Shown here: positions 15,853-25,023 of the stretch, in pieces
Position numbering within the stretch: the stretch's first letter is position 1
How the letters are laid out: each line of letters opens with the position of its first letter
Assembly (NCBI RefSeq): GCF_003610295.1
Contig: NZ_RAPV01000001.1
Span: forward strand, 3,658,001-3,722,000
Direction: 5' to 3'
DNA: 64,000 nucleotides
Source: Paraburkholderia sp. BL23I1N1
Lineage (GTDB): Bacteria; Pseudomonadota; Gammaproteobacteria; Burkholderiales; Burkholderiaceae
Notes under the pieces: model-generated
The model's database searches: none
What the model was told of the DNA's origin: nothing
Seen by the model: the letters and a program-made list of their open reading frames with translations, nothing else
Program-made: the position numbers and the translations under genes

Positions 15853-17310
15853 ATGTCCTTTGTTATCGTCCTCGCCGCCCTGGCGTTTCTGATGTTTGCC
15901 GCGTATCGCGGCTACAGCGTCATTCTGTTCGCGCCGATCGCCGCCCTTGGCGCGGTGCTGCTGACCGATCCGGGCGCCGTCGCGCCGGTGTTCTCCGGCA
16001 TTTTCATGGAGAAGATGGTCGGCTTCGTGAAGCTTTACTTCCCCGTGTTTCTGCTGGGCGCCGTGTTCGGTAAGGTCATCGAGCTGTCCGGTTTCTCGGA
16101 GTCGATCGTGGCCGCGGCCATCCGCTATATCGGCCGCTCGCGCGCCAATGCGGTGATCGTCGCGGTGTGCGCACTGCTCACCTATGGCGGCGTCTCGCTG
16201 TTCGTGGTGGTGTTCGCGGTGTATCCGTTCGCGGCCGAGTTGTACCGCCAGAGCAATATTCCGAAACGCCTGATGCCTGGCGCGATCGCGCTCGGCGCGT
16301 TCTCGTTCACGATGGATTCACTGCCGGGCACGCCGCAGATCCAGAACATCATCCCGACCACTTTCTTCAAGACCACCTCGTGGGCCGCACCCGCGCTCGG
16401 CGTGATCGGCTCGCTGTTCATCATCGTGGTCGGACTCACGTATCTGGAATGGCGCCGCCGCGCGGCGATGGCGACCGGCGAAGGTTACGGCACGAATCTC
16501 GTCAACGAGCCGGAACGCGTCGAATCGAAGCAACTGCCGCATCCGTTGCTGGCGGTCGCGCCGCTCGTGCTGGTCGGCGTGGCGAACTTCCTGCTGACCC
16601 GCTGGATTCCGAACTGGTACGGCGCTACGTACACCGTCGCACCGGACATCCTGCCGGGCATTCATGCACCGGTGACGACGACGATCAAAAGCGTCGTCGC
16701 GATCTGGGCCGTCGAAGGCGCGTTGCTGCTCGGTATCGTGATGGTCGTGGTGACGGCGTTCGGCCGCGTGCGTGAACGCTTTGCGGTCGGCACCAAGGCC
16801 GCGGTGGCGGGCGCGCTGCTGGCTTCGTTGAATACGGCGTCGGAGTATGGCTTTGGCGGCGTGATCGCGGCTTTGCCGGGCTTTCTGGTAGTCAGCGATG
16901 CACTGAAGAGCATTCCGAATCCGCTCGTCAATGCGGCTGTTTCGGTCAGCTCGCTGGCGGGTATCACGGGTTCGGCGTCGGGTGGTATGAGCATCGCGCT
17001 CGCGGCCATGTCCGATACGTTCATCAAGGGCGCGGAAGCGGCGCATATCCCGATGGAAGTGTTGCACCGGGTCGTCGCCATGGCGAGCGGCGGCATGGAC
17101 ACGCTGCCGCATAACGGCGCGGTGATCACGCTGCTGGCGGTGACGGGTTTGACGCACCGTCAGTCGTACCGCGATATTTTTTGCGGTGACGGTGATCAAG
17201 ACGCTGGCGGTTTTCTTTGTGATCTCGGTGTATTACGTGACGGGGCTGGTTTAATTTTTATCGCTGGCAGCGCGACTCAATGCATCGATTCTTCGTCCAG
17301 TCCGAAGTGA
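15853..17310 (+). CDS. GntP-family transporter (probable 3-hydroxybutyrate/short hydroxy-acid permease), frameshifted C-terminus
   Basis: A 12-14 helix permease of the GntP family (hydrophobic segments from residue 1 onward, motifs such as GGVSLFVVVFAVYPFA and MDSLPGTPQIQNIIPTTFF). The start ATG 15853 follows TTCGGAGACTCA. The divergent PAS-sigma-54 activator and the sigma-54 promoter parallel the hbcT locus, so 3-hydroxybutyrate or a related acid is a likely substrate. After GLTHRQSYRDIF the frame enters a T6 run (about 17176-17181) and the written protein continues in a non-membrane tail to 17310. Deleting one T restores AVTVIKTLAVFFVISVYYVT, GLV and a stop at 17252-17254, a normal last helix. 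So either the sequence has a 1-base insertion, or slippage is needed for a normal C-terminus. Confidence 0.85.
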   Translation: MSFVIVLAALAFLMFAAYRGYSVILFAPIAALGAVLLTDPGAVAPVFSGIFMEKMVGFVKLYFPVFLLGAVFGKVIELSGFSESIVAAAIRYIGRSRANAVIVAVCALLTYGGVSLFVVVFAVYPFAAELYRQSNIPKRLMPGAIALGAFSFTMDSLPGTPQIQNIIPTTFFKTTSWAAPALGVIGSLFIIVVGLTYLEWRRRAAMATGEGYGTNLVNEPERVESKQLPHPLLAVAPLVLVGVANFLLTRWIPNWYGATYTVAPDILPGIHAPVTTTIKSVVAIWAVEGALLLGIVMVVVTAFGRVRERFAVGTKAAVAGALLASLNTASEYGFGGVIAALPGFLVVSDALKSIPNPLVNAAVSVSSLAGITGSASGGMSIALAAMSDTFIKGAEAAHIPMEVLHRVVAMASGGMDTLPHNGAVITLLAVTGLTHRQSYRDIFCGDGDQDAGGFLCDLGVLRDGAGLIFIAGSATQCIDSSSSPK

Positions 17311-19736
17311 TCGCATACCGCTTCATGCAGCGAGATCGCGCGCTCGTCCATCTCCGTCGTCCAACGCTCGCTGTTCTCGCATAGCCGCTGCAGTTCGCGG
17401 CATTGCTGCGCGAACTGCCGCTCCTGGACGACGAGGAATCCGCCCCCGGCGCTATGCGCCCAGCCGGCCAATGCATCCTTGTCTTCCTGGTCGACAATCG
17501 CCAGCAGCCTCGGCAAATCGTCTTGCAGGTGCTCCTTGAGCATCGCCATGTAACGCGTCTTGTCGTCCGCGTTGAGCGCAGCGGCGGGGTCGATGGTTGC
17601 GCTGGCAATAGGCGTGGCCGAGACCGCTGGACCTGCCTGTGTCTGCGTCTGCTTCTGCGCGCCTGATGTTGTCGCCGCTGCCCCCGCCCCTGCCACCGCC
17701 GCTGGCGGCAACCCCGCCGACACCACCGCGAGCAACGCCGCCTCCAGTTCACCCAGCGAGGCCGGCTTCGCGACATAACCGGTAAAGCCGCGCTCGCGCC
17801 AGCCTTCCTGCTGCTGGCCGTCCGTGACCGCGCTAAAGGCCAGCACCGGCAAATCCTCGTGCGCTTTGCGCAATGCCACCAGCAACGCATATCCATCCAT
17901 GACCGGCATGTGGATATCGCTCAGTACAACGTCGAAGCACCCCTGTTCGAATGCCACCAACGCTTGCCGCCCGTCGCCCGCGATCGTCGGCACGCAACCG
18001 AGTGCATCGAGTTGCTCCACGATCAAGGTCTGGATCAACGGGTTATCTTCGGCAACCAGAACTGTCAGGCCCTGCAACGCCGGATTGACCGCAGGCTGTG
18101 GCGCCACGGCGGCGTCGCCAGGCAGCGCTGCAACACTGTCCGCGCCACCGCCACCCTCTGCCGCCATATCAACTGCCGACAAAATCGCCGTGCGGCTGAA
18201 TTCACTGGCTTCAAGCACCCCCTCGCCGCGCACGGTCGGGCGATGCGGTCCGGTGCGCGTGATCCACACCACACCGACAGCCTGCACCGCGCGCAACGCC
18301 GCAATGGCCTCGAGGCTGTATTCGCCGCTCACCGCCATCACCTCTGGCCGGTTCACGCGCAACCATGCCTCTGCGCCGCGCAGGGGGGTCAACGTATGCA
18401 CCGCCCAACCCGCGCGACGGAACCAGCGCTCGAGTATCTGCCCCGACTCGCGCTCCTGACACAGCACCAGCGCATTGCCACGACGTGCGGGTTCGACAGC
18501 CGGCGCACGCAACTCATCAGGCGGTGGCGCAAGCGGTATCGAGACGCTAAACGCACTCCCCACGCCAAGCACGCTCTCGACCGAAATATGCCCGCCCATC
18601 AGTTCGCACAGCCGCGCACAGATCGACAGACCGAGTCCGGTGCCGCCATAACGGCTCGACGTGCTCGTCTCGCCCTGTTCGAACGGATTGAAGATGCGCG
18701 CGACCAGCGTCTGATCCATGCCGATCCCTGAATCGCAGACCCGAAACGTCAGCACCGGGCGGCCTTGCAGATCGTCCTGCACTTCCCCGTTCAGCGTGAT
18801 CTTGCCGCACGAGGTGAATTTGAACGCATTGCTCAGCAGGTTGTTGACGATCTGCGCGATGCGCGTGCGGTCGCCGCGCAGCAACTGGTCAAGCGTCGGT
18901 GACAGATGCGAATAAAAACGGATCGCGCGATCCGCTGTCATCGACGCGTAGGAGAGCGCGATGTTTTCGAAGTCGTCGATCGGACGGAACGATTCGCTCG
19001 TGAGCCTCATCTCGCCGGCGTCGATCTTCGAAAAGTCGAGAATGTCGTTGACGATGCGGCGCAACGCGTCGGCCGCCACGCCCAGCGTGGTAAGGCGCTG
19101 TGCATGGGCTTCGAGCCCGGGCGTGCGCGCGAATAGTTCGAGATTGCCCAGCAGCGCATTCAACGGCGTGCGGATTTCGTGGCTCATCGACGCGAAGAAA
19201 TTGGAGCGTGCCCGCATCATGGTTTCCGAACTCTGCTGCGCGAGCCGCAGGTGCTGTTCAAGCGCATGCCGCGCGGTTACATCGAGAATCGCGCAGAACA
19301 GCACGTCCTCATTGGCATAACGCGCCGGTGCGTAGGTGAATTGCAGAAACTGGGCGGGCACCGCGTCGCTCTCGTCGGGTTGCGGCTGCGGCAACGGCTG
19401 AGGCACTTGTTGCATCGCCGGTTGTGTCGCCGTTGGCGATGAATACGCGTGCGACTGAACGGGCTGCGCCCGCGCGACAAACGCGGCGACTTTCGCAAAC
19501 GCCGTCGCCGACGGCTTGTCCGGCGCCTGCGCCGAAAACTCGCCGACCATGTGCGCCGGCAAGCGGCTGCTGTCCGGTTCGATATGCAGCAGCTGGCCGG
19601 CCAGCGCATTGGCCGTGATGATCGAGTAGTCGCCCTGACGAACGATGCACAAGCCGATCGGCGTCGCGCTCACCAGAATGTGATTGATGGTCTCGCTTTC
19701 CAGCGCGCGCGACGTTTCCGCAAAGGAGGCGTGCAA
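17277..19736 (-). CDS. Hybrid sensor kinase, catalytic part (HisKA-HATPase-REC-Hpt)
   Basis: The cytoplasmic half of a hybrid histidine kinase. Order: PAS-like region (residues 1-150), HisKA with FFASMSHEIRTPLNALLG (phospho-His), HATPase with N-box IVNNLLSNAFKFT, G1 DSGIGM and G2 GGTGLGLSI, a degenerate insert, a receiver domain with VLVAEDNPLIQ and phospho-Asp in VVLSDIHMPVMDGY, and a C-terminal Hpt-like helix bundle (AHSAGGGFLVV). It is in the same frame as the membrane sensor part at 19797-20882, separated only by two in-frame stops, TAG (complement of 19749-19751) and TGA (complement of 19797-19799). The nominal start is a TTG without a clear ribosome binding site. The parts are probably one gene broken by nonsense changes. 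The last 34 bp overlap the frameshifted GntP tail. Confidence 0.75.
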   Translation of the reverse strand: MHASFAETSRALESETINHILVSATPIGLCIVRQGDYSIITANALAGQLLHIEPDSSRLPAHMVGEFSAQAPDKPSATAFAKVAAFVARAQPVQSHAYSSPTATQPAMQQVPQPLPQPQPDESDAVPAQFLQFTYAPARYANEDVLFCAILDVTARHALEQHLRLAQQSSETMMRARSNFFASMSHEIRTPLNALLGNLELFARTPGLEAHAQRLTTLGVAADALRRIVNDILDFSKIDAGEMRLTSESFRPIDDFENIALSYASMTADRAIRFYSHLSPTLDQLLRGDRTRIAQIVNNLLSNAFKFTSCGKITLNGEVQDDLQGRPVLTFRVCDSGIGMDQTLVARIFNPFEQGETSTSSRYGGTGLGLSICARLCELMGGHISVESVLGVGSAFSVSIPLAPPPDELRAPAVEPARRGNALVLCQERESGQILERWFRRAGWAVHTLTPLRGAEAWLRVNRPEVMAVSGEYSLEAIAALRAVQAVGVVWITRTGPHRPTVRGEGVLEASEFSRTAILSAVDMAAEGGGGADSVAALPGDAAVAPQPAVNPALQGLTVLVAEDNPLIQTLIVEQLDALGCVPTIAGDGRQALVAFEQGCFDVVLSDIHMPVMDGYALLVALRKAHEDLPVLAFSAVTDGQQQEGWRERGFTGYVAKPASLGELEAALLAVVSAGLPPAAVAGAGAAATTSGAQKQTQTQAGPAVSATPIASATIDPAAALNADDKTRYMAMLKEHLQDDLPRLLAIVDQEDKDALAGWAHSAGGGFLVVQERQFAQQCRELQRLCENSERWTTEMDERAISLHEAVCDHFGLDEESMH

Positions 19737-19796
19737 CAGGCGCAGCCCCTAAAACCGCGCCGTCAGGACGATCACCAGCAGAATCAGCAGCGTGAG

Positions 19797-20882
19797 TCAC
19801 GCGAGCGCCGCCAGCTCCCAGCCGAGCGCGGCAATCAGCGCGCGCCACGAGATATAGCCAACCAGCGTGCCGAAGCCCGGCATGAGCGGCTCGCTGAGAA
19901 TCATGCCGTCACGGGTGTAGCGATACGCACCGGGTGACGAATGCGCGAGAACGTCCTGCAACCTCTTCGCCGTCTGTCCGTCCACGGGTGGCGACGATAC
20001 GATCACGCGACGGTCGACCGTCAGCAGCAGCAACGTGCCCTCGCTAGTGGGTCGGGCGAGGTAAGCCGCAAGCGCATCGACCGGAATACTCATGGTGATC
20101 AGCGTGGCCGGTGTATCGCCGATGTAGTGCGCTGCGACCGCCGAAATCACCGGTACGCCCTGCAATGGGTCGAGATACGGACCGAGCCAGAGGCGCTCGC
20201 CCTTACCCGGCACACGCTTGCCGGTTTGCGTTTCCAATTCGTGTTCGAGGGTCTCGCGCAAGGTGCTCACAACCGCCGGTTGCAGCGGCGGCGTTGGCGC
20301 GTCTGCGGCACCCGTCTGCGCTTGAGCGAGCGACGGCAAAATCGCGGCATAGTCCTCGTTCAGTCCGAGCAGCATCGAGCGCTGACGCAGTTCGAAGGCC
20401 TGCTGGGTCATCAGCGTGGACTGCGCGGCCTCGTACAGGCGCCATAGTTTCGCGCCGAATGCGGGCCCCCAGGCCTTGCGCGTCGCGTCGCCCACCAGCA
20501 CGTCGAATTGCGCAGTGACCCGCTCGACCGTGCCCCGCGCGATGCCGCTCAGCAGGACCGATTGCTCGACGTTTTCCGGCACACGCAGGACGTTTTGGGT
20601 CTCGCCATAGAAGTCGAGTGTAAATTCCGCGCGCCGTAGAAACGACTCTTCCCGGTGCAGGAGCAGCGAGATATCAGTGGCGTTCTGGGCGGCGAAGGCA
20701 CGCCGGTAATCCAGTTGCTTATCCGCGGCCAGCACCGCCAGGACCAGCGCAAAGACCACCACGATCAGCATCAGCGACCCGATCGTCACGAGATACAGGC
20801 GCTGTTGACGCTTCGCGCTTTGCGCGAGCGAAGCGAACGCGTGGGCCAGCGACTCCTGAGTACGGTCGAGGATCTTCTGCAT
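19797..20882 (-). CDS. Hybrid sensor kinase, N-terminal membrane sensor part (cut by in-frame stop)
   Basis: The first 361 residues carry a transmembrane helix (LVTIGSLMLIVVVFALVLAV), then a periplasmic domain of about 270 residues with no named family that I recognise. They end at the beginning of what would be the second transmembrane helix (LIAALGWELAALA, TGA, LTLLILLVIVLTARF, TAG). The open frame resumes immediately in the kinase half. Both stops are compatible with G-to-A changes of Trp codons. Without suppression the sensor is separated from its kinase and lacks its second anchor. Upstream, 298 bp separate it from the Aer-like gene transcribed divergently. Confidence 0.7.
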   Translation of the reverse strand: MQKILDRTQESLAHAFASLAQSAKRQQRLYLVTIGSLMLIVVVFALVLAVLAADKQLDYRRAFAAQNATDISLLLHREESFLRRAEFTLDFYGETQNVLRVPENVEQSVLLSGIARGTVERVTAQFDVLVGDATRKAWGPAFGAKLWRLYEAAQSTLMTQQAFELRQRSMLLGLNEDYAAILPSLAQAQTGAADAPTPPLQPAVVSTLRETLEHELETQTGKRVPGKGERLWLGPYLDPLQGVPVISAVAAHYIGDTPATLITMSIPVDALAAYLARPTSEGTLLLLTVDRRVIVSSPPVDGQTAKRLQDVLAHSSPGAYRYTRDGMILSEPLMPGFGTLVGYISWRALIAALGWELAALA

Positions 20883-21097
20883 CGGCTCGCTTGATTAGCG
20901 GATTCACGCAGGCAGACCGCCGCGGGCGTGGAAGAGACGAGATGCGTCTGCAGGCCTTGTCCGGTGCAGTGTAACGCTTTTGAAGGCCCCGCGAAACGCA
21001 TCCGGCACTCATTCCGCCGGCGACGCAGTGCGCATGAAAACAACCCTGTGATAACGGCCCATCGCGACATAAACCTGAGTGGTTTACCAGGAAACCC

Positions 21098-21124
21098 TAA
21101 AGGATGCGGGGTTAATGCCGTTAT
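21098..21124 (+). promoter_or_regulatory. Sigma-28 (FliA)-type flagellar/chemotaxis promoter
   Basis: TAAA (21098-21101), a 15-bp spacer and GCCGTTAT (21117-21124) closely match the FliA consensus TAAA-N15-GCCGATAA. It lies 57 bp upstream of the Aer-like chemoreceptor ATG, so the receptor is probably co-regulated with flagellar genes. Confidence 0.7.
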
Positions 21125-21180
21125 TCCTTGCATAAATGTAAGGACCGCGCGGACGCGCGTCCGCACCAGCAAGGAACGCC

Positions 21181-22857
21181 ATGCGCAACAACCGGCCTGC
21201 CACCGAGCAAGAGTACGAATTCGCTTCGTCACAGATGCTTGTTTCCGCGACCGACCTCACCGGCCGCATCCAGTATTGCAATCCGGCCTTCATCGCCGTC
21301 TCGGGCTACACGCGCGAAGAACTGATCGGCCAGCCGCACAACCTGATCCGTCATCCCGACATGCCGCGTGAAGCCTTCGCCGACATGTGGACAACGATCC
21401 GCGACGGTCGCCCGTGGACCGCGCTCGTCAAGAACCGGCGCAAGAACGGCGACCATTACTGGGTACATGCGAATGTCACGCCGGTCGTCGAGAAAGGCGC
21501 GATAGTGGGCTATTTGAGCGTGCGCGTGAAACCCGCACGCGAGACGGTGCGCGCCGCCGATGCGTTGTACGCGCGAATCCGCACTGGCGAGTCGCGGGCG
21601 TTCAAACTGCATCGCGGCGTGGTGGTGCGCACGGGCATGCTCGGTCGCGTGCAAGCACTGATGCGTCTGCCCGTCGCGACGCGTGCGGCGGTCGGCTATG
21701 CGATCACGCCGTTGGCTTTGCTGCTGACCGGGCTCGCTGCATGGCAAGGCGCGCCGCCGGTGCCGTTCTGGATTGCATTCGGCGTCACCGCCGCATTCAG
21801 CCTACTATCCTGGCGGATGCTGACGCGGCAACTCGGCAAACCGATTCGCGACATGTCCGGCTTCGCGACCCGCCTCGCCGCAGGCGACCTGACCGCCGAT
21901 CTAATGATCGCGCGTCATGACGATCTCGGCGACGTGCTGCAAGCATTGAATCAACTGAAAGCCAATCTTGCGGCGATCGTTTATGACGTGCGCGCGCAAA
22001 TTACCGGCATGCTCGACAACGCGCGTGAAATCTCCAGCGGCAATGTCGACCTCGCGCGTCGCACCGAATTGCAGGCGGCGTCGCTCGAAGAAACGGCGGC
22101 CACCATGGAGGAACTGACCACCACCGTGCAGGCCAACGCCGACGCCAGCGTGCGCGCGCTCGATCTCGCGAAGGACGCGCAAGCGGCGGCAGCCGTCGGC
22201 GGCAAGATCGCGGGCCAGGTCGAGCAGACCATGGCCGGCATCACGGCGGCGTCGAAGCGCATTGCGGACATCACGGGCGTGATCGACGGCATCGCTTTCC
22301 AGACCAACATCCTGGCGCTGAATGCCGCCGTCGAAGCGGCGCGCGCGGGCGAAGCGGGCCGCTCGTTCGCGGTCGTCGCGGGCGAAGTACGGATGCTGGC
22401 GCAACGGTGCGCGGCGTCGTCGAAGGAGATCAAATCGGTGGTCGAGGCGAGTGCCACCGAAGTGGCGCTCGGCACGGAACTGGTTGCACGCACGACCTCG
22501 CAGATGCGCGTGATCGATGAAGCGGTGAGCCGCGTGTCGTCGATCATTGTCGAAGTGGCGAATGCAAGCAGCGAGCAGGCGGAAGGGATTCGCCAGGTCA
22601 ATCAGGCGGTCTCGCATCTCGACGGCGCCACGCAGCAGAACGCGGCACTGGTCGAGCAGGCGGCAGCCACGGCGCAACGTCTCGCGGAACAGGCCGACGT
22701 GCTGGACGAAGCGGTGCGCCTTTTCACCGTCGCCGATGCCACGCCCGCACGGCGCACGACGCAGCCACCGCAGCAGAAAGCCACGCACAAAACGCAGGCG
22801 CATCCCGCGCGCGCGTCAGCGCACGAAGTCGGGCAGGAAGAATTGACATTAATCTGA
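21181..22857 (+). CDS. aer: Aer-type chemoreceptor (PAS domain methyl-accepting chemotaxis protein)
   Basis: An energy-taxis-type receptor. The N-terminal PAS domain (about residues 10-120) has the Aer-like segment [20 protein letters not shown] and NPAFI. A short membrane hairpin follows (about residues 175-225, [19 protein letters not shown] and [18 protein letters not shown]), then HAMP and a cytoplasmic signalling domain with the conserved hairpin tip [20 protein letters not shown] and [20 protein letters not shown]. It has no periplasmic sensor and ends EELTLI, with no CheR-docking pentapeptide. A sigma-28-type promoter lies upstream and a strong terminator downstream, so it is monocistronic. 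It would couple redox state to swimming via CheA/CheW. Confidence 0.92.
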   Translation: MRNNRPATEQEYEFASSQMLVSATDLTGRIQYCNPAFIAVSGYTREELIGQPHNLIRHPDMPREAFADMWTTIRDGRPWTALVKNRRKNGDHYWVHANVTPVVEKGAIVGYLSVRVKPARETVRAADALYARIRTGESRAFKLHRGVVVRTGMLGRVQALMRLPVATRAAVGYAITPLALLLTGLAAWQGAPPVPFWIAFGVTAAFSLLSWRMLTRQLGKPIRDMSGFATRLAAGDLTADLMIARHDDLGDVLQALNQLKANLAAIVYDVRAQITGMLDNAREISSGNVDLARRTELQAASLEETAATMEELTTTVQANADASVRALDLAKDAQAAAAVGGKIAGQVEQTMAGITAASKRIADITGVIDGIAFQTNILALNAAVEAARAGEAGRSFAVVAGEVRMLAQRCAASSKEIKSVVEASATEVALGTELVARTTSQMRVIDEAVSRVSSIIVEVANASSEQAEGIRQVNQAVSHLDGATQQNAALVEQAAATAQRLAEQADVLDEAVRLFTVADATPARRTTQPPQQKATHKTQAHPARASAHEVGQEELTLI

Positions 22858-22969
22858 TAGATCGGCGTTACTCCCACCTCGACAGCCCACAATTGACGCA
22901 TCAGGATGCAAACGTCAGCGCCCAATTGGTTGCACGGGCAGGCTGACCCGAGTAACAACGGCGTTTAGC

Positions 22970-23001
22970 AGCCCGTCCCTTCAAGGACGGGCTATTTTTT
23001 T
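22970..23001 (+). terminator. Rho-independent terminator of the Aer-like gene
   Basis: AGCCCGTCC (22970-22978) pairs with GGACGGGCT (22985-22993), followed by A and seven T. A textbook intrinsic terminator about 110 bp after the stop codon. Confidence 0.9.
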
Positions 23002-23341
23002 GCCGCTTTTTTTTTGCTGCCTGTTACTCACGTTGCGCGCGCCCCTAACCGACGCGCGCGTCAGCGCCATGACAGCCGGGGAGAAGCGCTGCACCGCCAC
23101 GGGGCACGAAAAATGAGGCCGTCGTGGCGGGGAGTCGCGTTAAACTGGCTATCCCAGTCGGACGTCACGGCTCGCATTGCCCTGCGGGCCTTGCCACCTA
23201 TTGGCCAGGACAGCGCGGCGCGGCGCCCGGCAAGCAAATAGGTGGACGGGCAGATTCGCGAGATGTGAGCGGGGCGCGACAGACGGCGCGCCGGCCTGCC
23301 CGTACAATGGTTCTATCAACAACGGAACAAGGACAACCTCG

Positions 23342-23593
23342 ATGCGCACTACCGGGTCCTCCGGGTCAATGGCCCTGCTCACCGAATACGACGACGCAAC
23401 GGCGCGCGAACTCCGCTCGCTGCGCCTCGAATCGACAGAAGACGGCAAAGGCATTCTTCTGATCGAGGTCGATGAGCGCAAGCCAGGCATCCACCGCGAA
23501 GTGCGCTACGAAATCACGCCTGCCGAACTGATTGCGGCGATTCGCGCGCATGGCGCGGAGTTGCCGGGCGAACAGCACAATCACCGCCAGTAA
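23342..23593 (+). CDS. Conserved-type hypothetical protein, 83 aa
   Basis: A short acidic and basic protein (MALLTEYDDATARELRSLRL, then GKGILLIEVDERKPG and ITPAELIAAIRAHGAELPGE). It looks like a small alpha/beta cytoplasmic protein. No named family is recognised. ATG 23342 follows ACAAGGACAACCTCG. An in-frame extension to 23177 is rejected because its residues look non-coding and it has no ribosome binding site. It stands alone between a terminator and a palindrome. Confidence 0.65.
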   Translation: MRTTGSSGSMALLTEYDDATARELRSLRLESTEDGKGILLIEVDERKPGIHREVRYEITPAELIAAIRAHGAELPGEQHNHRQ

Positions 23594-23677
23594 AGCTGCC
23601 GTGCGCGGCATAGCGCTCACGCGCAAATGCTGTACGCGGCCTCTGCATCGCCAGTTTGAGTCGACAACCTATTGCGG

Positions 23678-23711
23678 AATAACGCCCTACGGACGTCCGT
23701 AGAGCGTTATT
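23678..23711. repeat. 34-bp near-perfect palindrome
   Basis: Two 17-bp arms (from AATAACGCCCTACGGAC) meet with no loop and a single mismatch. It lies 85 bp after the 83-aa gene and 225 bp before the DedA gene. There is no T-tract, so it is either a bidirectional hairpin terminator of poor type or a protein-binding palindrome. Confidence 0.6.
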
Positions 23712-23935
23712 CGCCACTCGTTTGTCGCGAAAGCTTTATCATTTCCCTTTGTTCCATTTGCGCCTCTACTCCGCGCTTTTGGCCCGCCAGGCATGCCGCG
23801 GTCGTGCTTTTAACTTCTGAATAGCGGGTCGGTTTTCCGGGCGTTTGCACGTCTTGAAAATGCGTCCATAATCCTTACATACTCCGTTGCTTTCCCTACC
23901 TGCGCCGCGCTCGAAAGGGCTGCGGATGTAAGCCG

Positions 23936-24931
23936 ATGCTACATGATCTCGTCGAGCAATATGGCCCGGCGCTCGTCTTCGCCAACGTGCTGGCCGCCTC
24001 GATCGGGCTGCCGGTGCCGGCGATGCCGTCGCTCGTGCTGTTCGGGGCGATGGCAGCCATGCATCCCGGGTCAGTGGGCACGCAGCTGATGCCGGTCCTG
24101 GTGTTGTCGATATTCGCCACACTGATCGGCGACAGCGCCTGGTATCTCGCCGGCCGTATTTACGGCGGCAACACGCTGAAAACGATCTGCCGTCTTTCGC
24201 TGTCACGCGACACCTGCGTAAAAAAGACCGAACGCTTTTTCGGCCGGTGGGGCGTGCGCGTGCTGGCCGTGGCGAAGTTCGTGCCGGGCCTGTCGATCGT
24301 GTCGATTCCGATGGCCGGCGCCATGGGTGCCCGCTACCGCACGTTTCTCACTTACGACAGCATCGGCGCCGCCTTGTGGTCGGGTACCGGTTTGATCATC
24401 GGCGCGCTGTTCGCGCGGCAGATCGACATGCTGTTCGCGATCGCCGGACGCCTTGGCCGCACCGCCGCGCTGGTGGCCGTCGCGTTGCTGTTGCTGTATG
24501 CGGCGTATCGCTGGATTCGCCGGCGCCAGCTGATTTCCAAGCTCGCGACCCAGCGAATCGAAGTCGACGAGCTGGCGGCGCTGGTCGCGGCCGGCAAAGC
24601 GCCGGTGATGTTCGACATCCGCTCGCAGGAAAAACGCGCGCTCGATCCGTTTGTGATTCCGGGCTCGCAATTCGCCGACGAGCGGCAACTCGACGAGATC
24701 GTTGCAACGTACCCGCACGATCAGAAGGTAGTGATTTACTGTTCATGCCCAAATGAAATATCCGCGGCATGGATGGCCAAACAGATGAACGAAGCCGGCT
24801 TCGCCGACGTGCTGCCGCTACGCGGCGGCATGGAAGCCTGGCGCGATTCGGGCAAAGCGGTGGACTCGCTGCCCGGCACGCCGCCGCCCGAGGTAGCGGT
24901 CGACGACGATATCGCGCCGAAGGCCGTGTAG
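23936..24931 (+). CDS. DedA-family membrane protein fused to a rhodanese domain, 331 aa
   Basis: Residues 1-200 form a DedA/VTT domain: several membrane segments, with the family motif around AVAKFVPGLSIVSIPMAGAM. DedA proteins act as lipid scramblases or in membrane homeostasis. Residues 205-315 form a rhodanese-like domain with the active-site Cys in VVIYCSCPNEIS and a C-terminal LRGGMEAW. The fusion suggests a membrane-tethered sulfurtransferase or redox sensor. ATG 23936 has only a weak GGATG upstream. The cNMP-domain flavoprotein gene begins 92 bp downstream on the same strand, likely the same operon. Confidence 0.9.
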   Translation: MLHDLVEQYGPALVFANVLAASIGLPVPAMPSLVLFGAMAAMHPGSVGTQLMPVLVLSIFATLIGDSAWYLAGRIYGGNTLKTICRLSLSRDTCVKKTERFFGRWGVRVLAVAKFVPGLSIVSIPMAGAMGARYRTFLTYDSIGAALWSGTGLIIGALFARQIDMLFAIAGRLGRTAALVAVALLLLYAAYRWIRRRQLISKLATQRIEVDELAALVAAGKAPVMFDIRSQEKRALDPFVIPGSQFADERQLDEIVATYPHDQKVVIYCSCPNEISAAWMAKQMNEAGFADVLPLRGGMEAWRDSGKAVDSLPGTPPPEVAVDDDIAPKAV

Positions 24932-25023
24932 CGCAGCAGCGCATTCACATCGGCGCCCTCGCGCGCCCGCGCCGCTTCGCCCTCGTGTCGATCAATCAGG
25001 ATGAACACCGAAGGAGCGGTTCA

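Noticed and set aside
19797..19799. Selenocysteine codon (TGA) in the sensor kinase
   Set aside because: The position is in a membrane helix of a sensor, no insertion element is evident, and a TAG stop follows 48 bp later.
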